Assembly: GCF_900155565.1 (NCBI RefSeq)
Contig: NZ_FUHM01000001.1
Coordinates: 62,001 to 126,000, forward strand
Direction of reading: 5' to 3'
DNA: 64,000 nucleotides
Source of the DNA: Anaerosalibacter sp. Marseille-P3206
GTDB lineage: Bacteria; Bacillota; Clostridia; Tissierellales; Sporanaerobacteraceae
The notes below the pieces were generated by a model, which was not told the DNA's origin, searched no databases, and was given only the letters and a program-made list of their open reading frames with translations. The translations under genes were made by a program, and so were the position numbers. Positions 1 to 8,637 of the stretch are shown here, piece after piece. The stretch's first letter is position 1; every line of letters starts with the position of its first letter.

Positions 1-54
1 ATACCCAGCAACATATTCAATTTTCTTTTTTTTATAAGTAAAATCTATTTTCAT
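1..54 (-). CDS. 5' end of an unidentified gene, cut by the window edge
   Basis: Reading the minus strand from an ATG at 54-52, 18 codons run off the window (MKIDFTYKKKKIEYVAG...). An AAAGGA ribosome binding site lies at about 61-66, a good distance upstream. The fragment is too short to assign a family. It would be divergent from the response regulator gene at 226, leaving a shared promoter region. The call rests only on the start signal and the open frame, so it may not be real. Confidence 0.4.
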   Translation of the reverse strand, partial: MKIDFTYKKKKIEYVAGY

Positions 55-68
55 AACAAATCCTTTCT

Positions 69-97
69 TTGACAATACATAATAATTTCTCCATAAT
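69..97 (+). promoter_or_regulatory. candidate sigma-A promoter upstream of the response regulator
   Basis: A TTGACA box (69-74) is followed after 17 bp by CATAAT (92-97). It faces the regulator gene at 226 and would give a leader of about 120 nt. Match to consensus only. Confidence 0.4.
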
Positions 98-225
98 ATT
101 ATACCACAAAGTAAAATAAGTAATAGTATAATAGAAGGATTATTCTTGTAAATGTAGAATAAATACAATAAAAGAGTGATACAGCCTTACGGTTTTTGCT
201 GTGACATTTATGGAGGTTAGAAATT

Positions 226-861
226 ATGATAAAGGTAATGATAGTAGATGACCAAGCTCTCATAAGAGAGGGATTAAATATGATGTTAAGTTTGTACGAA
301 AACATAGAGATAGTAGCTGAAGCTAATAATGGAAAAGAGGCAATAGAGAAAATCGAGGTTAATGAAGTAGATGTTGTACTTATGGATATTAGAATGCCTG
401 TAATGGATGGCGTAGAGGCAACTAGAATTATAAAAAAACGATATTCAAATGTTAAAATACTTATCTTAACAACTTTTAATGAAGATGAATACATTTTCCA
501 AGGTCTTAATTATGGTGCTGATGGATATATTTTAAAGGATGTAAGTTCAAAAGAACTTGTAAAAGGAATTGAAACGGTTTATGAAGGCAATGTATTACTT
601 CAACCAGAGGTAGCCACAAGGGTTGTAAGTGCTATGAAAAACAATATTGTTAATAAAAGTGATGATGTAGTTCTTAAAGAACTAACCCCTAGGGAAAGGG
701 AAATTGCTTATCTTGTAGCTGAGGGAAGGACAAACAAGGAGATAAGCGAAACATTGTATATAACAGAAGGAACAGTAAAAAATCACATAACTAGAACTCT
801 TGATAAACTAGAAATTAGAGATAGAACTCAATTGGCATTAATTATTAAGGACATAGATTAG
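226..861 (+). CDS. LuxR/NarL-family response regulator
   Basis: A 211-aa two-component response regulator. The N-terminal receiver domain (about residues 1-120) has the acidic pair in IVDD and the phospho-acceptor Asp54 in VLMDIRMP, plus the conserved Lys in YILKD. The C-terminal LuxR-type HTH (about 145-208) shows LTPREREI and the recognition helix around TEGTVKNHI. The start is the ATG after GGAGG at 211-215. Its partner is most likely the DesK-type kinase at 2791. The ABC transporter genes between them suggest a detect-and-export or envelope-stress module, like the B. subtilis yvfRS-yvfTU arrangement. The ligand and the target genes cannot be read from the sequence. Confidence 0.95.
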   Translation: MIKVMIVDDQALIREGLNMMLSLYENIEIVAEANNGKEAIEKIEVNEVDVVLMDIRMPVMDGVEATRIIKKRYSNVKILILTTFNEDEYIFQGLNYGADGYILKDVSSKELVKGIETVYEGNVLLQPEVATRVVSAMKNNIVNKSDDVVLKELTPREREIAYLVAEGRTNKEISETLYITEGTVKNHITRTLDKLEIRDRTQLALIIKDID

Positions 862-981
862 AAGGGTTGAAAAAACCTCTTTATTATGACTAAAGTCATA
901 TATAAAACATTACTAAAATAGTTACTTTTGTTTGAAGAATTATAGATATAAATATTATATATTAATATTAAAGAGACAAAT

Positions 982-1010
982 GCGACAAAAAGAACCGTCC
1001 CAGCTGTCGC
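982..1010. repeat. small REP-like inverted repeat
   Basis: The arms GCGACA (982-987) and TGTCGC (1005-1010) enclose a loop containing AAGAACCGTCCC. This sequence is richer in GC than its surroundings. From memory, AAGAACCGTCCC-type motifs recur next to REP-associated tyrosine transposase genes in clostridial genomes, so this may be a relic of such an element. It sits directly before the ribosome binding site of the ABC ATPase gene. Confidence 0.45.
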
Positions 1011-1024
1011 AAAGGAGGGGTAGT

Positions 1025-1948
1025 ATGAATGCAATAGAGGTCAAAGAATTGTCTAAATATTATGGAAAAGTAAAAGCCGTAGATAATATTTCTTTTTCTA
1101 TAAAGAAAGGAGAGATATGTGGAATCCTTGGACCTAATGGCTCCGGAAAAACTACTACAATAAAAAGTATTTGTAATTTAATCATTCCTGATAGTGGAGA
1201 GATTAAAATATTTGGTCAAGATAACAAGAAAGCTATAGGTCATATATCAGCACTTTTTGAAGGAACAAGGAATCTTTACTGGAGATTGACTCCAAGGGAA
1301 AATTTACGTTATTTCGCAGGTATAAGAGGTCTTGGAGGAAGAAAAATTGAAAGAGATATAGATGAGTTATTGGATAGGTTCAATTTATCAGACAAAAAAG
1401 ATACAATGGTTAACAATTTATCTAGGGGTATGCAACAGAAAGTTGCCATAGCAATGACACTTTTATGTGATACTGAAATAATATTGTTAGATGAACCAAC
1501 TCTTGGATTAGATGTTCAAAGTCATATAGAAATAAAAAATATGCTTATGGATATAGTTTCTACTATGGATAAAACAATTTTACTTAGTACACACAATATG
1601 AATTTAGTTCAAGATATTTGTGAAGATGTAGTTATATTAAATAAGGGAAAGAAAGCCACCCAAGATAGTGTAGAAGCACTTATGGATATGTTTAAAAGTA
1701 TGACTTATGAAATAGTATTAACAGAAAGCTTATCAGAAGAAGATGAAGAATATTTGTCAAAAACAAAATATGATTTTTATTTTATTAACAATGGTTCAAA
1801 AATAGAGGTAGATATTTCAGAGTTTGATAAAATATATGAAATCATAGACAAATTAAAAGAAAAAGATATATATATTAAAGAAATAAAACAGAAGGATAAC
1901 AACTTTGAGAGAATATTTTTAAATATCACCAATGAGGAGGCGGAGTAA
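1025..1948 (+). CDS. ABC transporter ATP-binding protein
   Basis: A 307-aa ATPase of an ABC-2-type exporter, acting at the inner face of the membrane. Walker A is GPNGSGKTT, the signature is LSRGMQQK and Walker B is IILLDEPTLGLD; an ATHN-like switch (LLSTHNM) follows. I chose the ATG at 1025 because AAAGGAGGGG lies at 1011-1020. The frame is open upstream to an ATG at 932, but that extension has no family similarity and crosses the REP-like repeat. The C-terminal 80 residues form the extension typical of multidrug or antibiotic exporters (CcmA/NatA class). The gene abuts the permease gene, so the two form one exporter. The substrate is unknown. Confidence 0.93.
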   Translation: MNAIEVKELSKYYGKVKAVDNISFSIKKGEICGILGPNGSGKTTTIKSICNLIIPDSGEIKIFGQDNKKAIGHISALFEGTRNLYWRLTPRENLRYFAGIRGLGGRKIERDIDELLDRFNLSDKKDTMVNNLSRGMQQKVAIAMTLLCDTEIILLDEPTLGLDVQSHIEIKNMLMDIVSTMDKTILLSTHNMNLVQDICEDVVILNKGKKATQDSVEALMDMFKSMTYEIVLTESLSEEDEEYLSKTKYDFYFINNGSKIEVDISEFDKIYEIIDKLKEKDIYIKEIKQKDNNFERIFLNITNEEAE

Positions 1949-2740
1949 TTGAAGAAAATGTATTATCTATTTAAGGTTTCTTTAGAAAAAACTATTAAGG
2001 AATTGATTAGGTATAAATTTGATACAATCTCCAATCTCTTAATTCTCTATATATTATTTATGGTAATGTTTTCAGGTATTAGAGGTTTTGGTATTTCACT
2101 AGGAGTATCACCTGTAGATATGGGAGATAATTTAGAAGGATTTATAGTTGGTTATTTTTTATGGACTATTATTATGGCGGCTTACTCTGATATTGCTTAT
2201 AGTATAGTAAATGATGCAAGTAAAGGAACTTTAGAACAACTAAACATGTCCAATATGAGTCTATCTCGGATATTGGTTGTGAGAAGTTTTTCAAATTTAT
2301 TGTTAGACATAGTATTTTCAATTATTCTATTATTAATTATTATGCAAGCAACTAACCATTGGTTAGAAATAAAAATTCTCTCTATTTTAATTCCCATATT
2401 CATCGGTGTTTTTAGTATATTAGGTATAGGATTAATATGTGGAGGTTTAGCACTTATATTTAAAAGAGTTCAATCATTATTGAATGTAATACAATATTTT
2501 TTAATAGGTTTAGTTGCTGTATATCCAGATAGTATTATTGTATCGGGTTTACTACCTTTTAATTATGCTGCAAGAGGTGTTTTTTCTACTATGATGGGGG
2601 GATGTTCCTTTACGGATTTTAGAGTAGTAGATTATGGTATAATGGTAGGTAACTCACTTTTATATTTTATATTAGGATTAATAATTTTTAATCAATGTGT
2701 AAAAGTAGCAAAGCGTAGAGGGCTACTAGGGCAATATTAA
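1949..2740 (+). CDS. ABC-2 type transporter permease
   Basis: A 263-aa integral membrane protein with about six hydrophobic segments, matching ABC-2 permeases (NatB/DrrB-like topology). It starts at TTG immediately after the ATPase stop codon, with GAGGAGGCGGAG inside the end of the ATPase gene, so the two are translationally coupled. It is the membrane half of the exporter encoded with 1025-1948. The kinase gene follows after 50 bp. What it exports is not evident. Confidence 0.88.
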   Translation: MKKMYYLFKVSLEKTIKELIRYKFDTISNLLILYILFMVMFSGIRGFGISLGVSPVDMGDNLEGFIVGYFLWTIIMAAYSDIAYSIVNDASKGTLEQLNMSNMSLSRILVVRSFSNLLLDIVFSIILLLIIMQATNHWLEIKILSILIPIFIGVFSILGIGLICGGLALIFKRVQSLLNVIQYFLIGLVAVYPDSIIVSGLLPFNYAARGVFSTMMGGCSFTDFRVVDYGIMVGNSLLYFILGLIIFNQCVKVAKRRGLLGQY

Positions 2741-2790
2741 TAAAGGTAAGTAGTGGAAACCTTTGTTTGTCCTAAATACTGAGAGTAGGG

Positions 2791-3972
2791 ATGAACTTGA
2801 GTAACAAATATTCAAAATACAATTTCTATTTGGGCAGATTAATGTATGTTTTTATTTTCATAGATATATTGCATAAATCGAGAGGTTGCAATATCAATTC
2901 TATATTATTAATTAGCATATTTTTGGCAATTACAATAAATGACCATTTAAGAATATATGGATTTTATAAATATGAGAAAGGTTATTATATATCTTTATTT
3001 GCAGCAGCATTAGTTGGTTGTATAGTTGCTTATTTTGTTCATGGATATATGGATATTTATATGTTTATGATTTTATATGAAATAATTCTCTATAATAGTG
3101 GAAAAATTGCAAAGGTATATTTTTTAATAGATGTATTAATGATAATGAGTGTAGCTACATTAAGACAAGTACCTTCTTTTAAAACATTAATAGATATTGC
3201 TTTTTGGAAAGAAAATTTATTTGATATAATGATAATGTTAGCATCTATTGCTTTCTATTCTTTAGTAGGCTATTCTTACAAGGTACTATATAAAGAGAAA
3301 GCCAAGGTAGAGAAACTAAACAATAAACTAGAAGAGTCATATAAAACTCTTAAAGAGCAATCAGAAGAAATAGAAAAACTTACAGTAGAAAAAGAAAGAA
3401 ATAGAGTAGCCCAAGAAATCCACGATTATTTAGGCCATAGCCTAGTAGCATTAAATATGAATTTAGATGTAGCTGCAAATATTATTGAAAGAGATCCTAA
3501 AAAAGCAAAAGATATAATTGTTAAATCTAAAAATGTTGCTAAAGATTCAATGGATAGTTTAAGATTGGCAGTTTATGCCCTTAGAGATAAAGAAAAACAT
3601 TTTATTCTTAAAGAATCGATAGAAAAATTGATTGAAAATATTAGTCATGAAGATAAAATAAGTGTTGATTTACAATTTGATGAGAATGTTGAAAAATTTC
3701 CGCCTGAATATAAAAATATAATATATAGAACTGTACAAGAAGCTTTGACTAATGGAATTACTCATGGCAAGGCCAATAGATTTAATATAAATATTTATAT
3801 TAAATCAAATCAGGTACATTTTACCATTGAAGATAATGGAGTAGGATGTAAAGAAATAGTTAAAGGAAATGGACTATATGGCATCGAAGATAGGATAAAT
3901 AGTATAGGTGGTCATATTCGATATACAACAAAGGCAGGTAGTGGTTTTAAAATTAAAGCTATAATCTCATAG
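2791..3972 (+). CDS. sensor histidine kinase, DesK/HisKA_3 class
   Basis: A 393-aa membrane histidine kinase. The N-terminal 160 residues hold about five or six hydrophobic segments with short loops, the usual intramembrane-sensing layout. A coiled linker (about 165-205) leads to a HisKA_3 domain with His211 in AQEIHDYLGHS. The HATPase domain follows, with an N box around VQEALTNGITHG and G boxes EDNGVGC and GLYGIEDRI. It probably phosphorylates the LuxR-type regulator at 226. The ABC exporter genes between the two may be target, sensor partner or both. No extracellular ligand domain is visible, so it may sense the membrane or the transporter. Confidence 0.92.
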   Translation: MNLSNKYSKYNFYLGRLMYVFIFIDILHKSRGCNINSILLISIFLAITINDHLRIYGFYKYEKGYYISLFAAALVGCIVAYFVHGYMDIYMFMILYEIILYNSGKIAKVYFLIDVLMIMSVATLRQVPSFKTLIDIAFWKENLFDIMIMLASIAFYSLVGYSYKVLYKEKAKVEKLNNKLEESYKTLKEQSEEIEKLTVEKERNRVAQEIHDYLGHSLVALNMNLDVAANIIERDPKKAKDIIVKSKNVAKDSMDSLRLAVYALRDKEKHFILKESIEKLIENISHEDKISVDLQFDENVEKFPPEYKNIIYRTVQEALTNGITHGKANRFNINIYIKSNQVHFTIEDNGVGCKEIVKGNGLYGIEDRINSIGGHIRYTTKAGSGFKIKAIIS

Positions 3973-4009
3973 AAAATAATAAATCTTTATAAGAATAAGA
4001 AAATAATGG

Positions 4010-4038
4010 TTGCAATAATAATCGTAAAGTGTTATACT
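4010..4038 (+). promoter_or_regulatory. promoter of the cold shock gene
   Basis: TTGCAA (4010-4015), a 17-bp spacer and TATACT (4033-4038) give a good sigma-A promoter. Transcription would begin near 4045, leaving a 5' leader of about 145 nt, as is usual for thermosensing csp mRNAs. Confidence 0.6.
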
Positions 4039-4191
4039 TAAGTAAGCTTTGATTCTTTAACGAGTATCTAAAAATTTGTGAGATTAAAAAAACATCTGTA
4101 TTAACATACTGATTGTGGTGATTTCCAAAATTTTTATAGAAAAAGTGTTTAAAGGATTGAAAGAAATAAATTATTATTTGGAGGTACTTAA

Positions 4192-4392
4192 ATGACTAAC
4201 GGTACAGTAAAATGGTTTAACGCAGAAAAAGGATTTGGTTTCATCACAGCAGAAACTGGAGAAGATGTTTTTGTTCATTATTCACAAATCAACAAAGAAG
4301 GCTTCAAGACATTAGAAGAAGGCCAAAATGTTCAATTTAACATTGTTGAAGGACAAAAAGGACCACAAGCAGAAAACGTAACTATTGCTTAA
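4192..4392 (+). CDS. cold shock protein, CspA family
   Basis: A 66-aa single cold-shock domain that binds single-stranded RNA and DNA and acts as an RNA chaperone. The RNP1 motif KGFGFI and RNP2 motif VFVHY are intact, and the start [11 protein letters not shown] is typical. The length is the family norm. The ATG follows GGAGG at 4180-4184. The gene stands alone, with its own promoter, a long leader and a terminator, as expected for a highly expressed csp gene. Its codon use is noticeably cleaner (aac, aaa, gaa) than its neighbours, fitting high expression. Confidence 0.97.
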   Translation: MTNGTVKWFNAEKGFGFITAETGEDVFVHYSQINKEGFKTLEEGQNVQFNIVEGQKGPQAENVTIA

Positions 4393-4417
4393 TAATATAC
4401 GAATCTGAAAACCTAGG

Positions 4418-4454
4418 AAACACCTGAAGGGTACTACTCTTTGGGTGTTTTTTT
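4418..4454 (+). terminator. terminator of the cold shock gene
   Basis: Arms AAACACC (4418-4424) and GGTGTTT (4444-4450), followed by a T run. The 19-nt loop can itself pair in part. Confidence 0.75.
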
Positions 4455-4481
4455 AAAATTCACACATGGAAGGTGGTTATA

Positions 4482-5543
4482 ATGGAGACTTATGTAAAAA
4501 ACACATACTATAGGGAAGTAAGGGAAAGTATTAAACAGTTAGTAAAGAAGGATGGAAAGTTTGATTTTGGTACATTCAATAGTACTATTCCCAATGTGAA
4601 TATGCATGAGGCATATAGGCCTTTAGGGTATTTGGCACCTAAATGGTTTGAAAACTATAGGCTGAAAGAATGGGAAGCCTTCCAAGCTGGAAATGAAGAT
4701 GTTTTTATATTAGGTGCTGTTTATAATGTTAAAGTAAGTGTGTTATTATATTTAATAGTATATGATAAAAGATATGATAAACTATATGAATATAGTGAAA
4801 TCGTAAATCCTTCAAAGGCTGCTGTCGGTAAGGGCCTGTTAGATAGTGAGACAAAGGGAGAATCTAAAAATATTTATATACAATATATAAACAAATTGAA
4901 AGATGGAGTTATTAGAATTAATGCCCATATGAAACATAAAGGTAAATTACCTGAGATAAAGCTAGAATTAAAGGCTTATCATATTACTGAACCAATTGTA
5001 ATATGTCAACCTTTTGGAGAAAATAGAGGGCTTTATTCTCATAAGAATTTTATGCCAGCTGAAGGGAATATTTTTATAGGAGATGAAAGAATAGATTTTG
5101 ATAAAAGCTCATCTCATATGATTATTGATGATCATAAGGGATATTATCCTTATAATATGAAGTATGATTGGGTAACAGGTTGGGGAAAAGATGAATCAGG
5201 TAATGATTTTGCATTTAATTTAACTGATAACCAAGTTTTAGATCATGAAAAATACAATGAAAATTGTATATGGTATAATGGCAAGATGAATGTATTGCCA
5301 CCAATAAAGGTACAAAGAGAAAATAATTCTAAAGAAATATGGAAAATCAAAGATAAACATGATATGGTTAATCTTACTTTTCATATTGCTAAAAAGACAA
5401 AGATCAAATTTAATTGTTTAGTTGTGGCTTCAGATTATGAAGCACCTTTTGGAAGATATGAAGGGTATTTAAAAGCAAAAGATAAACTAATACATATAAA
5501 CACATGCTTTGGCATGGGTGAAAAAAAGAGAATAAGAATATAG
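4482..5543 (+). CDS. DUF2804 family protein
   Basis: A 353-aa protein that I recognise as the DUF2804 family from its overall pattern, with a central YYPYNMKYDWVTGWG region and a C-terminal YEAPFGRYEG region. The family is common in Clostridia and has no established function. It is predicted soluble, with no signal peptide. I chose the ATG at 4482, which has GGAAGGTGG just upstream; a GTG at 4473 lies inside that ribosome binding site. It begins a short co-directional run with the next two genes (14- and 36-bp gaps), so the three are probably one transcript. Confidence 0.8.
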   Translation: METYVKNTYYREVRESIKQLVKKDGKFDFGTFNSTIPNVNMHEAYRPLGYLAPKWFENYRLKEWEAFQAGNEDVFILGAVYNVKVSVLLYLIVYDKRYDKLYEYSEIVNPSKAAVGKGLLDSETKGESKNIYIQYINKLKDGVIRINAHMKHKGKLPEIKLELKAYHITEPIVICQPFGENRGLYSHKNFMPAEGNIFIGDERIDFDKSSSHMIIDDHKGYYPYNMKYDWVTGWGKDESGNDFAFNLTDNQVLDHEKYNENCIWYNGKMNVLPPIKVQRENNSKEIWKIKDKHDMVNLTFHIAKKTKIKFNCLVVASDYEAPFGRYEGYLKAKDKLIHINTCFGMGEKKRIRI

Positions 5544-5556
5544 GAAGGTGTTTATA

Positions 5557-5964
5557 ATGTTAGCAGAATTGATAAAAAACGGATATGGAGATGAAGAAGG
5601 ATTAAATTGTGCTGAAAAGATATTGTATGGAGCAAATGAAGTTTATCAATTAGGTTTAGATAGGGAAGCATTAAAAGTAGCTTCAGGTTTTGGTGGTGGA
5701 ATGGGTATAGAATCTGTTTGTGGAGCAATAACTGGCGCTATTATGGCTATTGGATGTATTTTTGCAGATGAAAATACTCAAGAAATAAAAAAGACAAGGG
5801 ATTTATCAAAAAAGTTTTTTGATAAGTATAAAGCTGAAATGGGTTATATTGAATGCAATCCTCTAAAGAAAGAGTATAGAACAGAAGAAAAAAAGTGTGC
5901 AGATGTAATACTAAAATCTGCTGAAATATTAGATGATATAATTAGGGAAGAGTTAAAAAGATAG
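5557..5964 (+). CDS. C_GCAxxG_C_C family protein
   Basis: A 135-aa probable redox or metal protein. It carries the family pattern of conserved cysteines: NCAEKIL near the N-terminus, a glycine-rich GFGGGMG, the core CGAITGAIMAIG, then CNPLKKEY and a final KKCADVI. The family is named for this motif and is predicted to bind a metal or a cluster; its biochemistry is not settled. The start is the ATG at 5557, after GGAAGG. It sits between the DUF2804 gene and an HAD hydrolase gene in the same direction. Confidence 0.88.
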   Translation: MLAELIKNGYGDEEGLNCAEKILYGANEVYQLGLDREALKVASGFGGGMGIESVCGAITGAIMAIGCIFADENTQEIKKTRDLSKKFFDKYKAEMGYIECNPLKKEYRTEEKKCADVILKSAEILDDIIREELKR

Positions 5965-6000
5965 AAAGTGATTAGAAAAATATTTTATGGAGGTGAAGTG

Positions 6001-6732
6001 ATGAGTAGTACTGGAGCATTTTTTGATATAGATGGTACATTGTATAGAAATTCTCTTATGATACAGCATTTTAAGAAACTCATTAAGTATGAAGTTATAG
6101 ATCCCGCTATTTGGCATAATCATGTAAAACACACTTACTCTGAATGGGAAAATAGATATGGGGATTTTGAAGTTTATTTAGAAGAATTAGCTGATTATTA
6201 TGTAAAAGAATTGAAAGGAATCAATAAAACGCATATAGATTTTATAGCAAGTCAAGTAATAAAAATAAATGGTGATAAGGTATATAGATATACAAGATCA
6301 AGAATTGATTGGCATAAGAAAAATGGTCATAAGCTGTTATTCATTTCTGGAGGGCCTGATTTTTTAGTAGAGAAGATGGCTGAAAAGTATGATGTAACAG
6401 AATACAAAGGTAGTGTCTATTTAGTAGATGAAGACAATAATTTTACTGGTGAAGTCATACGAATGTGGGATTCTGAAAACAAACAAAAAGCAATTGATAA
6501 ATTTGTAAACAAATATGATGTTGATCTTGATTTGAGCTATTCTTATGGTGATACTAATGGAGATTTTTCAATGTTAAAAATGGTAGGAAACCCCATAGCC
6601 ATTAATCCAAATATGAATTTATTAAAATCTATTAAAGATGATAGGGAACTAAAAGATAAAGTTTCTATTATAGTTGAAAGAAAGGATATAATATATAAAT
6701 TAAATCCTAATGTAGATGTCATTGAATTATAA
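6001..6732 (+). CDS. HAD superfamily hydrolase, subfamily IB
   Basis: A 243-aa phosphatase-like protein. The catalytic motif I is FFDIDGT, with Asp9 as nucleophile and Asp11 as acid/base. Motif II is LLFISGGP, and motif III/IV is SYGDTNGD. This is the SerB/IB subfamily layout with a helical cap between motifs I and II. The substrate is probably a small phosphomonoester, but nothing visible identifies it. The ATG at 6001 directly follows GGAGGTG; the frame is open further upstream without a ribosome binding site. It is the last gene of the run and is followed by a terminator. Confidence 0.88.
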   Translation: MSSTGAFFDIDGTLYRNSLMIQHFKKLIKYEVIDPAIWHNHVKHTYSEWENRYGDFEVYLEELADYYVKELKGINKTHIDFIASQVIKINGDKVYRYTRSRIDWHKKNGHKLLFISGGPDFLVEKMAEKYDVTEYKGSVYLVDEDNNFTGEVIRMWDSENKQKAIDKFVNKYDVDLDLSYSYGDTNGDFSMLKMVGNPIAINPNMNLLKSIKDDRELKDKVSIIVERKDIIYKLNPNVDVIEL

Positions 6733-6744
6733 TATATTATAATA

Positions 6745-6783
6745 AAAAAGATCTCTTATAAAAAATGAGAGATTTTTATTTTG
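6745..6783 (+). terminator. terminator after the HAD gene
   Basis: An A-rich 5' arm with ATCTCTTAT pairs with ATGAGAGAT, followed by TTTTTATTTT. Confidence 0.75.
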
Positions 6784-6869
6784 TCTTGAAGCTTCTTATT
6801 ATTTATTATAGAATATATATTTAGAGTTACGAATTAAAATAATATTATGGTAGGATAAGGAGAAAAACT

Positions 6870-8231
6870 ATGGGTAGAGAAGTGAAACTTACAGAAGGAA
6901 GTATATCAGGGGCTATGATTAAGCTAGCACTACCTATTATGGCAAATTCATTTGTGCAAATGGCATACAATTTTATGGATATGATTTGGCTAGGTAGAGT
7001 GGGAACTAAAACTGTTGCTGCAGCGGGTACAGCAGGATTTTTCTTGTGGATTGGTACAGCATTGTTACTTATACCAAAAGTAGCTGCTGAGGTAGGAGTT
7101 GCACAGTCTTATGGTAGGGAAGATTTAGATGAAGTTAAAAATTATATAGTGCATACAATACAGTTAAGTGTAGTACTAGCTATTATATATTCTTTATTTT
7201 TGATAATATTTAGACATCAAGTAATTGGTTTTTTTGGGTTAAAAGATATGGAAGTTGTAAGTATGTCTATAGAATACTTGGTTATTGTATCTTTAGGAAT
7301 GGTATTTTTCTTTATAAACCCTGTTTTTGCAGGAATATTTAATGGATTTGGCAATAGCTTAACACCTTTTATCATAAATTCTATTGGACTAGCTTTAAAT
7401 ATTGTACTTGATCCTATATTGATTTTTGGCTTAGGGCCTTTCCCAAAGATGGGAATCAAAGGGGCTGCATTGGCTACAATTATTGCACAATTTATAGCTA
7501 CTATTATATTTATAAAAGTATGTAGAAATAAAATATCATTGTTTTCAGGATTAAAATTGTTCAAAATTCCTAATTCAAGTTTTATAAAACAGATATTTAA
7601 GCTTGGTTTACCAGTATCTCTGCAAGAATTTTTCTTTTCTGGTATCGCAGTACTTATAGCAAGGATATTAGCTAAATGGGGATCTACGCCAATAGCAGTT
7701 CAAAATATTGGTTCTCAAATTGAAGCTATTTCGTGGATGACAGCAGGAGGGTTTTCTACAGCATTAAGTGCATTTGTAGGTCAAAATTATGGTGCAAATA
7801 AAATTGATAGGATAAAAGAAGGTTATAGGAAGGCAATGTACATTGTAGGTATAGTAGGGATTTTTGCTAATTGTTTACTTATATTTGGTGCAGAGCCTAT
7901 ATTTAGATTGTTTATTCCAAATGATATTGAAGCAATTAGGGAAGGTGTAATTTATTTAAGAATTTTAGGATTATCTCAGTTTTTTATGTGTATAGAAATA
8001 GCAACTTCAGGGGCATTTTATGGCTTAGGTAAAACAGTTCCTCCAGCATTAGTTGGTATAGTTTTTAATATACTTCGCGTTCCAGGTTCATTGATATTAT
8101 CGAATTATACATCCTTGGGATTAAAAGGTGTATGGTGGAGTATTAGTATGAGTAGTGTTTTTAAAGGAGTAGTATTAACTACCTGGTTTATAATATATTT
8201 AAGGAGAAATAAAGAATTTAATTTTGAGTAA
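6870..8231 (+). CDS. MATE family efflux transporter
   Basis: A 453-aa integral membrane protein with about 12 hydrophobic segments in two related halves, the normal MATE length and layout. The N-terminal half has the family signature region PIMANSFVQMAYNFMDMIW. The second half repeats it around LPVSLQEFFFSGIAVL. MATE proteins export organic cations, drugs or metabolites using sodium or proton gradients; the substrate here is unknown. The start is the ATG after AAGGAG at 6857-6862. It is monocistronic and ends in a bidirectional terminator. Confidence 0.95.
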   Translation: MGREVKLTEGSISGAMIKLALPIMANSFVQMAYNFMDMIWLGRVGTKTVAAAGTAGFFLWIGTALLLIPKVAAEVGVAQSYGREDLDEVKNYIVHTIQLSVVLAIIYSLFLIIFRHQVIGFFGLKDMEVVSMSIEYLVIVSLGMVFFFINPVFAGIFNGFGNSLTPFIINSIGLALNIVLDPILIFGLGPFPKMGIKGAALATIIAQFIATIIFIKVCRNKISLFSGLKLFKIPNSSFIKQIFKLGLPVSLQEFFFSGIAVLIARILAKWGSTPIAVQNIGSQIEAISWMTAGGFSTALSAFVGQNYGANKIDRIKEGYRKAMYIVGIVGIFANCLLIFGAEPIFRLFIPNDIEAIREGVIYLRILGLSQFFMCIEIATSGAFYGLGKTVPPALVGIVFNILRVPGSLILSNYTSLGLKGVWWSISMSSVFKGVVLTTWFIIYLRRNKEFNFE

Positions 8232-8235
8232 AAAT

Positions 8236-8273
8236 AAAAAATCTGTATTCTATTATGTAGAATACAGATTTTT
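8236..8273. terminator. bidirectional terminator between convergent genes
   Basis: A near-perfect hairpin (AATCTGTATTCTA / TAGAATACAGATT) with A and T runs on both sides lies between the MATE gene and the minus-strand GIY-YIG gene. Confidence 0.85.
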
Positions 8274-8516
8274 ATTATTGAGTTTAATTAATTTTAACTT
8301 TTCTTTTCTAGCTAACTGTTTTATTTCATATTCTCTTTTTTGAGCAGATATTTTGTCGTTATGTTCTTCAAAGTATACAAGTTTAACGGGAAGTCTCGCT
8401 CTTGTATATTTTGAAGCTTTTCCACTTAAGTGAGTTTTAACTCTTTTTTCAAGATCAACTGTCCATCCAGTATAGAGAGTATTATCAGAACACTCTAATA
8501 TATAAACATAACACAT
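8253..8516 (-). CDS. GIY-YIG nuclease-fold protein, UPF0213/YazA type
   Basis: An 87-aa stand-alone GIY-YIG domain. The family residues appear as CYVYILEC...TLYTGWT, with the GIY and YIG tyrosines in place, plus KRVKTHLSG and the Arg in YTRARLPV. The acidic metal-binding residue is within EYEIKQL. Such short proteins are widespread, are presumed to act on DNA, and rarely have a known role. I favour the ATG at 8516, seven bases after GGTGAT; other ATG codons lie 6 and 12 bases upstream. It is transcribed alone, convergent with the MATE gene. Confidence 0.88.
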   Translation of the reverse strand: MCYVYILECSDNTLYTGWTVDLEKRVKTHLSGKASKYTRARLPVKLVYFEEHNDKISAQKREYEIKQLARKEKLKLIKLNNKNLYST

Positions 8517-8637
8517 ATTCATCACCATAAATATTATAACATTAAAAATACTTATTGCAGGAAAAATGTTTTATTTATAGAATATAAGCATAGTATATTA
8601 TTTTAAGAGGATTAAAAACTGAAGGGAGAAATAAATT

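Noticed and set aside
99-494. A long minus-strand frame of 131 codons
   Set aside because: It is mostly antisense to the response regulator gene, has a low-complexity Ser/Ile composition and has no start signals.
932-1024. A 31-codon upstream extension of the ABC ATPase
   Set aside because: It has no ribosome binding site, crosses the REP-like palindrome and lacks family similarity. AAAGGAGGGG stands directly before ATG 1025.
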